Assembly: GCA_016867815.1 (NCBI GenBank)
Contig: VGIR01000006.1
Location: forward strand, 1-64,000
Source: a candidate division WOR-3 bacterium
GTDB lineage: Bacteria > Hydrothermota > Tepidihabitantia > Tepidihabitantales > Tepidihabitantaceae
Direction: 5' to 3'
DNA: 64,000 nt
Part shown: one piece after another, positions 15,391 through 22,679 of the stretch
How positions within the stretch are numbered: the first letter of the stretch is position 1
Layout of the letters: every line of letters begins with the position of its first letter
The notes under the pieces: model-generated
Seen by the model: only the letters and a program-made list of their open reading frames with translations
What the model was told of the DNA's origin: nothing
Database searches by the model: none
Made by a program: the position numbers and the translations under genes

Positions 15391-15655
15391 AGTACAGAAC
15401 AGAGTAGGTAGTAGACGGGGAGACTGCGAAGAGGACAGTATGCAGAATTCAGTAGACAGGTGTCAGTGGAGGAACGTGAACAGGAGTTCGGGAGCTTGGG
15501 TGCTGGAGAGCCGGGGACGGAGTTCGCCGGTTTGTTCTACGGGTTGTTCTCCAGTGAGTTCGGGAGCTTGTTGCCCGAGCTGCAGTCGAGACAGCAGTCA
15601 AGGTCGCGTGCGGGTCAGTCTCCCGACTTGCCTGCCGTTCTATTCCCCGACTAAC
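15391..15655. repeat. Intergenic repeat, copy 1 (array B; partner at 43973-44230)
   Basis: It starts with TACAGAACAGAG and contains GTGAACAGGAGTTCGG, TTCGCCGGTTTGTYCT, GAGACAGCAGTC and GCGGGTCAGTCTCC, all shared in the same order with 43973-44230. The copies align almost without gaps at an estimated three quarters identity. Inside, 12-bp periodicity like that of array A is visible. A small CAGAATTCAG-type repeat lies at 15436-15468. No gene is supported from 15656 to 15755. Confidence 0.75.
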
Positions 15656-15755
15656 GACAGGAGCAAGTGGTCGTGAGTAGACAGCATAAGGGGCAAAGAC
15701 GGGCGCAGGCCCGCCTTCTGCTTCTGGGCAGGCGACTGGCGCCAGCTGGCGCAAC

Positions 15756-15783
15756 TTGACACTTGAGCGGGTGGGGCTATAAC
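15756..15783 (+). promoter_or_regulatory. Strong promoter before the surface-protein run
   Basis: TTGACA (15756-15761), a 16-nt spacer and TATAAC (15778-15783). This is the best promoter at the head of the 28-kb run of secreted proteins; the leader to the first ATG is about 120 nt. Confidence 0.7.
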
Positions 15784-15833
15784 TAGGCGTGCGCGAGCGG
15801 GGTGGCGCGTCCCGTGCTACGGCTTCAGGCCTT

Positions 15834-15862
15834 GGGGACAGTCCACGCCGGGACAGTCCCCA
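15834..15862. repeat. GGGGACAGTCC double motif
   Basis: GGGGACAGTCC (15834-15844) and GGGACAGTCCCC (15850-15861) stand side by side; the second is a near-palindrome. It lies in the leader of the first surface-protein gene. Confidence 0.55.
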
Positions 15863-15908
15863 TCCGTCGCCACGAGAATGGGAAGCCCTGACATACCTGG
15901 GAGGTCAG

Positions 15909-17444
15909 ATGAAGTTCACGATCCTGCTGCCGGCGCTGTTCTGCGCCTTCACCTTCGCGGCCGACAACGCGGTCCGCGACCGTCAGTCCATCGTCCATAG
16001 TCCATCGTCCATGGTCGATGGCGCTGACGCCATCGCGATTCCGCAGATGCTCTCGTACCAGGGGCAGCTCACCGACACGCTCGGCCGACCGGTCGCGGAC
16101 TCGACCTACAGTGTCGCGTTCCGGCTCTACACCGTGCCGTCGGGGGGGAGTTCGTTCTGGAACGAGACGCAGAGCGTCACGACGAAGGCCGGGCTGTTCT
16201 CAGTGCTGCTGGGAGCGATGACGCCCATCGGTTCGGTCCCTGCCGCAGGCGGGCTGTACCTGGGCATGGCTGTCGGCGGCGGGCCAGAACTCGTACCGCG
16301 CCTGCGTGTAGTGAGTGTGGCCTACGCGTACAAGGCAGACACTGCAGGCTATGCGCTTGCAAGCGCTGGTGGCGACAACGCGTGGGTACGAGGGACTCCC
16401 GACAGTGTGCTCTTCACAATACGCCAGCTCGGCATTGCCCGCGGCGGTTCCGGCAACATGCTGTACGGCGCCGCCCGTAGCACGCACGTCAACCTTGGCG
16501 TTGCCTGTACCACCGGGCTCTCAGGGCAGGACTACCGATACACGACGGTCGCTGGCGGGCAGGTTAACGTCGCCGGCATGGATTGGAGCACGGTCGGTGG
16601 CGGCTGCTACAACGATGCTCGCGGAAGTTGCGCAGTGGTAGGCGGCGGCGGGTACAATGTGGCGGACGGAGGGTATTCTGTCGTCGCGGGCGGTTCGGAC
16701 GACACCGCAAGTGCGTACTGGAGCGCCGTCGGCGGAGGAAACAGGAACGTCGCGAATGGGCAGTACTCCTTTGTCGGCGGCGGGAACCGCAACCTCGCGG
16801 ACGCGATCTGGACCGTGGTCGGCGGCGGCAGCTTCAACACCGCCGATGAGAGTCTCGCGACCGTCGGTGGCGGAAGCTACAACACCGCCAGCGGCAGCAA
16901 TTCTGCCGTACCAGGTGGCTTCATGAATTCAGCCCGAGGCTACTCCAGTCTCGCGGCAGGCAGCTACGCCAGGTCCAACCACGATGGGTCGTTCGTGTGG
17001 AGTGACGGGGCGGTGACCGCCGCGGAATCGGTCTACACCACTGGCATCCTCCAATTCCGGGCGCGGGCGCGCGGCGGGGCGTGGTTCTTCTCCAATTCTG
17101 CAATGACCACCGGCGCGTACCTTGCCCCGAACTCCAACTCCTGGGAGTCAGCCTGTGACAGCATGACCAAGGAGGATTTCCGTCCGGTTGACAGGAAGAC
17201 TCTGCTCGACAAGGTTGCGTCGCTCCGTGCGCGTGACTACAAGATGAAGGACCAGAACGACGGGACCAGGCACATCGGCCCGGTAGCGCAGGACTTCCAC
17301 AGCGCCTTCGGATATGGCGGGAACGAGACGAGCATCAACCTGGCTGACGCCGACGGCGTCCTGCTGGCCGCAGTTCAGGCGTTGTTTGACGAAGCGAAGA
17401 CTGACAGGATCCGGATCGCCCAGCTCGAAGCTGAGCTGGCGTAG
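15909..17444 (+). CDS. Secreted adhesin/tail-fibre-like protein with S74 chaperone domain
   Basis: About 511 residues; the ATG at 15909 follows GGGAGGT and gives a signal peptide (ILLPALFCAFTFA). The N-terminal region (IPQMLSYQGQLTDTLGRPV) is shared with the next gene. The middle carries at least seven repeats of about 21 residues of the type VVGGGxYNxAxGxYS, like YadA-type trimeric adhesin heads. The C-terminus (KEDFRPVDRKTLLDKVASL, HIGPVAQDFHSAFG, LLAAVQALFDEAK) resembles the S74 intramolecular chaperone that trimerises and may cleave itself from tail spikes. The classical SD.RLK start is altered to SMTKEDF, so self-cleavage is uncertain. It probably forms a trimeric cell-surface fibre. It lacks the sorting tag of the downstream genes. 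Confidence 0.8.
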   Translation: MKFTILLPALFCAFTFAADNAVRDRQSIVHSPSSMVDGADAIAIPQMLSYQGQLTDTLGRPVADSTYSVAFRLYTVPSGGSSFWNETQSVTTKAGLFSVLLGAMTPIGSVPAAGGLYLGMAVGGGPELVPRLRVVSVAYAYKADTAGYALASAGGDNAWVRGTPDSVLFTIRQLGIARGGSGNMLYGAARSTHVNLGVACTTGLSGQDYRYTTVAGGQVNVAGMDWSTVGGGCYNDARGSCAVVGGGGYNVADGGYSVVAGGSDDTASAYWSAVGGGNRNVANGQYSFVGGGNRNLADAIWTVVGGGSFNTADESLATVGGGSYNTASGSNSAVPGGFMNSARGYSSLAAGSYARSNHDGSFVWSDGAVTAAESVYTTGILQFRARARGGAWFFSNSAMTTGAYLAPNSNSWESACDSMTKEDFRPVDRKTLLDKVASLRARDYKMKDQNDGTRHIGPVAQDFHSAFGYGGNETSINLADADGVLLAAVQALFDEAKTDRIRIAQLEAELA

Positions 17445-17468
17445 ATCAAGAAGCAATAGGAGGAGAAG

Positions 17469-20018
17469 ATGAAAGCGAGAATCCTGATACTGGTCGTGAC
17501 GGCGCTTTGCCTTGTGGCATTGGCCGTCGATAGGGCATCGGTTGTACCAAAAACGGCCCCAAGCCAGGGGCCTCAGGATAAGAGCTACGGGACAGAAGCG
17601 ATAGCGGTTCCGCAGATCCTGTCATACCAGGGCAAGCTGACTGACACGACCGGCATCCCGGTCCCGGACGGCAACTACTCGGTCGTGTTCCGGCTCTACA
17701 CCACCCCTTCGGGCGGCAGCCCGATTTGGAACGAGACCCAGGGCGTTACGACCAAGGCCGGGCTCTTCTCGGTCCTGCTCGGCTCGGTGACGCCCATCGG
17801 CTCGATGCCCGACGCCGGTGCTGCCTATCTGGCCATGGCGGTTGACGGCGGTGCGGAGTTGACCCCACGCCTGCGCCTTGCCAGTTCAGCCTATGCCTAC
17901 CTGAGTTCCCGGGCGGCCAGTGCCGACCTGCTGCAGGGCAGGGACACGGCCGCATTCGCTCCTTCCGGACACAACCACGACGCGGCCTATGTGAACGAGG
18001 GGCAAATGTCATCGGTAACCAGCAACATGATAGCAGACGGGACTATTGCGGCGGCGGACTTCAGCCAGATGGGCGCCTCGTCCGGCCAGGTGATGAAGTG
18101 GACCGGAAGCGCGTGGGCACCGCGGAACGACAGCGTGGGTGGGGGTGGCGGTGGCGGCACCGTAACCAGCGTGTCTCAGGCGACCGGCGCAGTCTGCACG
18201 CCCAATCCGATTACCACGACCGGTACGGTCGGATTCGACGCGACCTGGGGCGATGGCCGGTACGTCAACGAAGCCCAGAGCGCGGGCGGCGACCTGACCG
18301 GCACCTATCCGAGCCCGACGCTCGGAACGTCCGGCGTATCGGCGGGGTCCTACGGCAGCGCCACGCAGGTCGGTACGTTCACGGTAGACGCCAAGGGACG
18401 GCTCACCGCTGCGAGCAATACCACCATCAGCGGCGTGCCACCCGGCGGAACCGCTGGCGGCGGTTTGACCGGCACGTATCCGAACCCGACTGTCGCGGCG
18501 GACGCGGTGTCATCGGGGAACATCGTCAACGGCAGCGTCACCGCGGCCGACATCCGTGACACCACCGTGAACACGGCCGACCTGAAGGACGGTGCTATTA
18601 CCTCGGCGAAGATACAGGATGGCGCGGTCACTTCGGCTGGCATCCGCGACACGACCGTGAATACGGCCGAGCTCAAGGACGCAGCGGTGACGATGCCCAA
18701 GCTCAATCAGGCCGGAGCTGCCTCCGGACAGGTCATCAAGTGGACCGGCAGTGCCTGGGCGCCACGCAACGACAGCCTAGGAACCGGCACGGTGACAAGA
18801 TGCTCCAGCGGCACCGGGATTACCTGCACGCCGAATCCCATCACAACCACGGGAAACATAGCCTTGAACACGACCTATACAGATGGCCGCTACATTCTGA
18901 ACCAGTACTCATCGGCCCAGACGGGCAACCACTGGATAAGCGGCTATGGCCGGGCGGCGCAGTTCTACGGCGTGGCGGCCTCGAGCGGCTCGCCCGCAGT
19001 TTACGGCGACGGCGGTAGCTATGCCTACGGCCTATACGGCACGGCGACGACCACGGGTGCCGCCGGAGTCGGCGCCTTTGGCGGTTCTACCACCCACGGC
19101 CTGTACAGCTTCGCGAACAACGCGACCCACTTCGGTGCACGCGTGCACAACTCGCACGCCACCGGCACCGGCATCGTCTCCACGGGCAACGGCGCGAGCG
19201 CCACGTACCTGACTGGGGGCTCGGGCGGCGCATTCGTCGGAACGGTATGCGGCGGGTATGGCCGTGCCACCAACACCAGCGGCACAGCCTACGGGCTCTA
19301 CGGCGAGATCAACAACGCCAACGGGTTCGGCTCCTTTGCCCACAACAGCAATACCAGCGGCACGGGCATCTCGGGCATCGGCAACAACGCCAGCGGCTCT
19401 CACCTGGCGTCCGGCAGCGGCGTGGCCGGCACCGGCACGCAGTACGGTGTCTATGGCTACGCTCGCAACAGCACCAACCCGACCGCGGGCGGCTACTTCG
19501 CCAACGGCTACGGTTCCTATGCCTACGTCGCGTACTACAACGGCACGAACTACAAGATAGCCGGTTCCGGCACTGTCTCGACAATAATGGATACCAGACG
19601 CGGCAAGAAAACCCTGTTCGCGCCGGAGATGCCGGAGGCATACTTTGAGGATGCGGGCGAGGGTCAACTGGTCAAGGGACACTGCCGCATTGACCTCGAG
19701 GCGTTGTTCTCCGACTGCATCAAGGTTGACGCGACGCACCGGCTCAAGGTCTTCGTCCAACTGGAAGACGACTGCAACGGCGTCTACGTGAAGAAGGACG
19801 AAACCGGGTTCGACGTGTACGAACTGCAGGGCGGCTCGAGCAACGCCCGGTTCTCCTGGCGGGTACTTGCCAAGTGGAAGGGCAACGAGGGCGTGCGCCT
19901 GCCGGATGCGCCCGGACCGCAGCCGTCCGAAACGGTCGAACGACCGAGGACGGTGCATACTCAAGCCACGACCGCGACTTCGCTCACGGCGACTCCACAG
20001 CCGGCCGGGCAGCCGTAG
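17469..20018 (+). CDS. Large secreted tail-fibre-like repeat protein
   Basis: 849 residues, 24 bp after its paralogue, with an AGGAGAAG ribosome site. The signal sequence (ILILVVTALCLVALAV) and the first 150 residues repeat the preceding protein (IPQMLSYQG here reads VPQILSYQGKLTDT). Then come phage-tail-fibre modules: SASSGQVMKWTGSAWAPRND twice, LTGTYPSPTLG twice, and a ladder of short repeats (ADIRDTTVNTADLKDGAIT, AGIRDTTVNTAELKDAAVT). A long Gly/Ser/Ala/Tyr-rich section follows with 'YGLYGTATTTGAAGVGAFGG' units, and a compact C-terminal domain (TRRGKKTLFAPEMPEAYFED...FSWRVLAKWKGNEGVRLP) with a Thr/Pro-rich end. No sorting tag is seen. It is likely extracellular and fibrous. Confidence 0.78.
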   Translation: MKARILILVVTALCLVALAVDRASVVPKTAPSQGPQDKSYGTEAIAVPQILSYQGKLTDTTGIPVPDGNYSVVFRLYTTPSGGSPIWNETQGVTTKAGLFSVLLGSVTPIGSMPDAGAAYLAMAVDGGAELTPRLRLASSAYAYLSSRAASADLLQGRDTAAFAPSGHNHDAAYVNEGQMSSVTSNMIADGTIAAADFSQMGASSGQVMKWTGSAWAPRNDSVGGGGGGGTVTSVSQATGAVCTPNPITTTGTVGFDATWGDGRYVNEAQSAGGDLTGTYPSPTLGTSGVSAGSYGSATQVGTFTVDAKGRLTAASNTTISGVPPGGTAGGGLTGTYPNPTVAADAVSSGNIVNGSVTAADIRDTTVNTADLKDGAITSAKIQDGAVTSAGIRDTTVNTAELKDAAVTMPKLNQAGAASGQVIKWTGSAWAPRNDSLGTGTVTRCSSGTGITCTPNPITTTGNIALNTTYTDGRYILNQYSSAQTGNHWISGYGRAAQFYGVAASSGSPAVYGDGGSYAYGLYGTATTTGAAGVGAFGGSTTHGLYSFANNATHFGARVHNSHATGTGIVSTGNGASATYLTGGSGGAFVGTVCGGYGRATNTSGTAYGLYGEINNANGFGSFAHNSNTSGTGISGIGNNASGSHLASGSGVAGTGTQYGVYGYARNSTNPTAGGYFANGYGSYAYVAYYNGTNYKIAGSGTVSTIMDTRRGKKTLFAPEMPEAYFEDAGEGQLVKGHCRIDLEALFSDCIKVDATHRLKVFVQLEDDCNGVYVKKDETGFDVYELQGGSSNARFSWRVLAKWKGNEGVRLPDAPGPQPSETVERPRTVHTQATTATSLTATPQPAGQP

Positions 20019-20030
20019 GGAGGAACCGTG

Positions 20031-20558
20031 ATGCTCAGAACTCTCTGTGTCCTCTACGTTCTCTGTAGTCCATTCTGTCTCGCCCAGCCCTACAGGTGTG
20101 ACTGGAGCGTGGTGGGGTTTGGGGGCGGGGAGATGACGGGCAACTACAAGTGCGGCTCGACCGTCGGCCAGACCGCAGCCGGGCCCATTGCGGGCGCGAA
20201 CTACTGGGCGCTGATCGGCTTCTGGCAGCCGGAGGGTGCGACCGGTGTGAGAGAGGCCCAGTGGTCCAGCGGTCAAGCGTTCAAAACGAGGTTGTACCGT
20301 CCATTCCCGACTCCCGCTGCACGCAGCGTGACGATCCGCTACACGCTGGACGCTGAACACCAGACGCTCCTGCAGGTGCATGACCTGACCGGCAGGGTTG
20401 TCCGGACGCTCTGCGCATCGAGCATGAAGCGTGGCGCCTACAGCGTTGTCTGGGACGGCCGCGACCAGAATGGCCGCAGTCTTGCCAACGGCGTCTACTT
20501 CGTCCGCCTTGTGGCCGGCGACTACCGGGCGACGGAGAAGGTGGTGCTGCAGAGGTAG
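20031..20558 (+). CDS. Small secreted protein with FlgD-like/sorting C-terminus
   Basis: 175 residues. The ATG at 20031 follows GGGAGG; a GTG three bases earlier is possible. Its signal peptide (LRTLCVLYVLCSPFCLA) is encoded by DNA that reads like a word-type repeat (CTCTCTGTGTCCTCTACGTT). The centre (SVVGFGGGEMTGNYKCGSTVGQ...YWALIGFWQPE) is a short module, and the end (FPTPAARSVTIRYTLD...VHDLTGRVVRTL...GVYFVRL...EKVVLQR) is a FlgD-Ig-like or type-A sorting domain. Its last codons and 3' flank are nearly the same as those of the gene ending at 43712. Confidence 0.75.
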   Translation: MLRTLCVLYVLCSPFCLAQPYRCDWSVVGFGGGEMTGNYKCGSTVGQTAAGPIAGANYWALIGFWQPEGATGVREAQWSSGQAFKTRLYRPFPTPAARSVTIRYTLDAEHQTLLQVHDLTGRVVRTLCASSMKRGAYSVVWDGRDQNGRSLANGVYFVRLVAGDYRATEKVVLQR

Positions 20559-20640
20559 GGTAGGGGCAAGGCTGAGGCCAAGGTTGAGGTAGAGACCGGA
20601 ACTAGAGCGTGAACGGAGACGGGCGGGCGAGAGCCAGCCT
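20559..20640. repeat. 3' flank repeat, copy 1 (partner at 43713-43800)
   Basis: GGCAAGGCTGAGG, AAGGTTGAGGTAGAG, CCGGAACTAG and GCGTGAACG occur in the same order in 43713-43800. Both copies follow a gene ending in EKVVLQR. A hairpin that is perfect in the other copy is degenerate here (GGGCGGGC-gaga-GCCAGCCT). Confidence 0.75.
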
Positions 20641-20659
20641 CTGCTTGCCGCAACTGGAT

Positions 20660-20687
20660 TTGACCGACGACCACGACGTCTTAGAAT
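20660..20687 (+). promoter_or_regulatory. Promoter of the first propeller-type gene
   Basis: TTGACC (20660-20665), a 16-nt spacer and TAGAAT (20682-20687), followed by GAGAGGAG and the ATG at 20709. It marks a transcription start between the fibre genes and the propeller genes. Confidence 0.65.
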
Positions 20688-20708
20688 ATCCGCGAGAGGA
20701 GATACTCA

Positions 20709-22133
20709 ATGTACACCAGATGCTCGTACGTGGTTCTCGTTTGCCTGCTGGTCTCTCTGACTGGAACCGCCGCCGCGCAGCCAGACGGGGCTGATATCCA
20801 GATACGCGACGGGACCATCGTCGCTACCGCGGCCGACTACGAGATGGACGGCACGATGTGGGCGGCATTCACGCTGCTGGAAGACACCAGCTTGCGCGTC
20901 CACCGAACGACCGATCACGGTCTGAATTGGGGATTCTTCTTGTCTCTGCGCACTGCCGGGATTGCAGACCGACTGGGACTGGTGGTCGGTGAGGGCGAAT
21001 CGGCATTCGTCTACCTTTTCTATCTCAGCCCGGCGCAAAACGGCGACCTCCAGTGTCTCCGGTTTGACCGCGAAACCGGCGCTGGCAACATCTTCGACGT
21101 CGCGGTCGGCCCGGACACAATCCGCGACTTTGCGGTCTGCCGCGACTACACCGGGGACAACTACTGGCTGTACGCAGTTGTGACAAATCCCGATCCGCCC
21201 GGCAGCGGTCACGCTGTCCGTTTCCTGCGCTCCTCGACCTACGGCCGCCAGTGGTACATAACCGACAGCGCCAGTCACCGGGCATTGGACCCGCACATCT
21301 CGGCCGGACCCGGTAGCTACATCTTCTGCACATTCACACATGGCGACTCGCTGACCCTGCTGAGAAACCGCCTCTACCTTGGCAGCGGGTACTGGAAGTC
21401 GGCCTTCTACTACAGCGGCTACGAGGTCGGCGATCCGGTCATTGCCACCGCTTTCACCCTTCCTGAGTCGACCGCGACCGTGTGGGCCCTCTGGTCGGAG
21501 AACTACCATAACTCCGGTGACTGGGATATAGTGTCCAGCTACGCCGACGGCGGCTGGAACTGGTATGGACCCGACTACCTTGCCGGCTCGAGGGCCACCA
21601 ATGAGCGGTTTCCCGATCTGCGCAACTACACAAGCCTGGGGAACCAGTACATCAATGCATCCTACATCAGCGACAACGACGTGTTCCGGACCGTCTACCG
21701 CCGCTACGCCAACGCGGCGAGCCCGACGCAGTGGTCGGACACCCTGCGAATCAACGAGGGCAGTGCCGGCACCGGGTCCGAAATCAAGCCCAAGCTCTGC
21801 TACACACCGGGCGGGCCGTTTCCCGGCGCGGGCTGCGTCTTTGTCGGAGCGGGACTGAACGGCTGCTGGTGGAACGCGCCATACCCGACCGCCGTCGCAG
21901 AAGCGCCGAGTGACGGAGTGCGAACACCGAACCGCGGAGCCACCATCGTCCGCGGCGTGCTGCGGCTGGCGCCGAGCGCAAGCCCAAGCTCAAGCACAAA
22001 CCACTTGCTGGACATCAGCGGCCGCAAGGTGATGGGCCTCGTGCCCGGCGCGAACGACGTCTCGCGCCTCGCTCCCGGCGTGTACTTCGTCCGTGGCGCG
22101 GCGGAGGTCCGGACGGTCGTAGTCCCGCGCTAA
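20709..22133 (+). CDS. Secreted sialidase/BNR-like beta-propeller protein with sorting tag
   Basis: 474 residues with a signal peptide (VVLVCLLVSLTGTAAA-QP). The body has repeated strands with Asp-box-like turns (HRTTDHGLNWGFF, SSTYGRQWYI), as in BNR/sialidase-type propellers; no sialidase catalytic set is evident. The C-terminus carries the tag shared across the run: a hinge (VRTPNRGATIVRGVLRL), a variable linker (APSASPSSSTN) and LLDISGRKVMGLVPGANDVSRLAPGVYFVR. The linker is encoded by CAAGC-type words. It starts a transcription unit. I infer an extracellular or surface-bound protein; ligand unknown. Confidence 0.75.
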   Translation: MYTRCSYVVLVCLLVSLTGTAAAQPDGADIQIRDGTIVATAADYEMDGTMWAAFTLLEDTSLRVHRTTDHGLNWGFFLSLRTAGIADRLGLVVGEGESAFVYLFYLSPAQNGDLQCLRFDRETGAGNIFDVAVGPDTIRDFAVCRDYTGDNYWLYAVVTNPDPPGSGHAVRFLRSSTYGRQWYITDSASHRALDPHISAGPGSYIFCTFTHGDSLTLLRNRLYLGSGYWKSAFYYSGYEVGDPVIATAFTLPESTATVWALWSENYHNSGDWDIVSSYADGGWNWYGPDYLAGSRATNERFPDLRNYTSLGNQYINASYISDNDVFRTVYRRYANAASPTQWSDTLRINEGSAGTGSEIKPKLCYTPGGPFPGAGCVFVGAGLNGCWWNAPYPTAVAEAPSDGVRTPNRGATIVRGVLRLAPSASPSSSTNHLLDISGRKVMGLVPGANDVSRLAPGVYFVRGAAEVRTVVVPR

Positions 22134-22135
22134 GT

Positions 22136-22666
22136 ATGGCGGCAATCGTCAGGCTCCTCGCGCTGGAAGCCCGCGACCTTGGCCTTGTCGAGCGCTGGCT
22201 GCGCGCCGAACACGTCCGGCGCTACTGGGGCGACCCGGCCCCTGTCGCGGTCGAACTCAGCCGGTTGCCGCCCTCGGCGCGCGCCTCACTCATCGAGGCG
22301 GACGGACGCAAGGTCGGCCTTATCGTCCGGCAGCACCCGACGCGGGAGGAGCTGGACGTCGCCGGGCTGCACGACATCCCGGAGACCGTCGTTGACATTG
22401 ACATAATGGTCGGCGAGGCGGCCGAGCAGAACCGAGGCGTGGGCCGGGCGGCGATTCGGCTTATCGCCAACGAGGCGTTGGCCGACCCCAATGTGCCGCT
22501 CGTGATGGCGGCGACAATGGTCGAGAACGTCGCGTCGCGCCGGGCGTTCGCCGCGGCCGGGTTCAGCGAGGAACGGGAGTTCGACGATGTCCCTTATGGG
22601 CGCTGCCTGCTGATGACGCGCCGCCGAGGCGCTGCCGGTGGCGATTCACCAAAGCACCGTGACTGA
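22136..22666 (+). CDS. GNAT N-acetyltransferase (AAC(6')-like)
   Basis: 176 residues, cytoplasmic. It shows the start of the aminoglycoside 6'-acetyltransferase-type GNAT family (RLLALEARDLGLVERWLRAEHVRRYWGDP), the strand VVDIDIMVG and the acetyl-CoA loop QNRGVGRAAIRLI, then the closing MVENVASRRAFAAAGF. It moves an acetyl group from acetyl-CoA to an amine; the substrate cannot be told. It begins 2 bases after the previous stop with no clear ribosome site and is the only cytoplasmic enzyme inside the run of secreted proteins. It may modify a cell-surface precursor or be a passenger. Confidence 0.85.
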   Translation: MAAIVRLLALEARDLGLVERWLRAEHVRRYWGDPAPVAVELSRLPPSARASLIEADGRKVGLIVRQHPTREELDVAGLHDIPETVVDIDIMVGEAAEQNRGVGRAAIRLIANEALADPNVPLVMAATMVENVASRRAFAAAGFSEEREFDDVPYGRCLLMTRRRGAAGGDSPKHRD

Positions 22667-22679
22667 ATAGGAGGATGGT

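Noticed and set aside
14952-15754. Short open frames in the intergenic block (for example 14952-15338, 15460-15654, 15449-15754 minus)
   Set aside because: All show 4-residue periodicity on both strands, a result of the 12-bp repeats. None has a ribosome site plus protein-like composition.
15909-20018. A prophage, because of tail-fibre-like proteins
   Set aside because: Both proteins carry signal peptides and no capsid, portal, tail or integrase gene is present.
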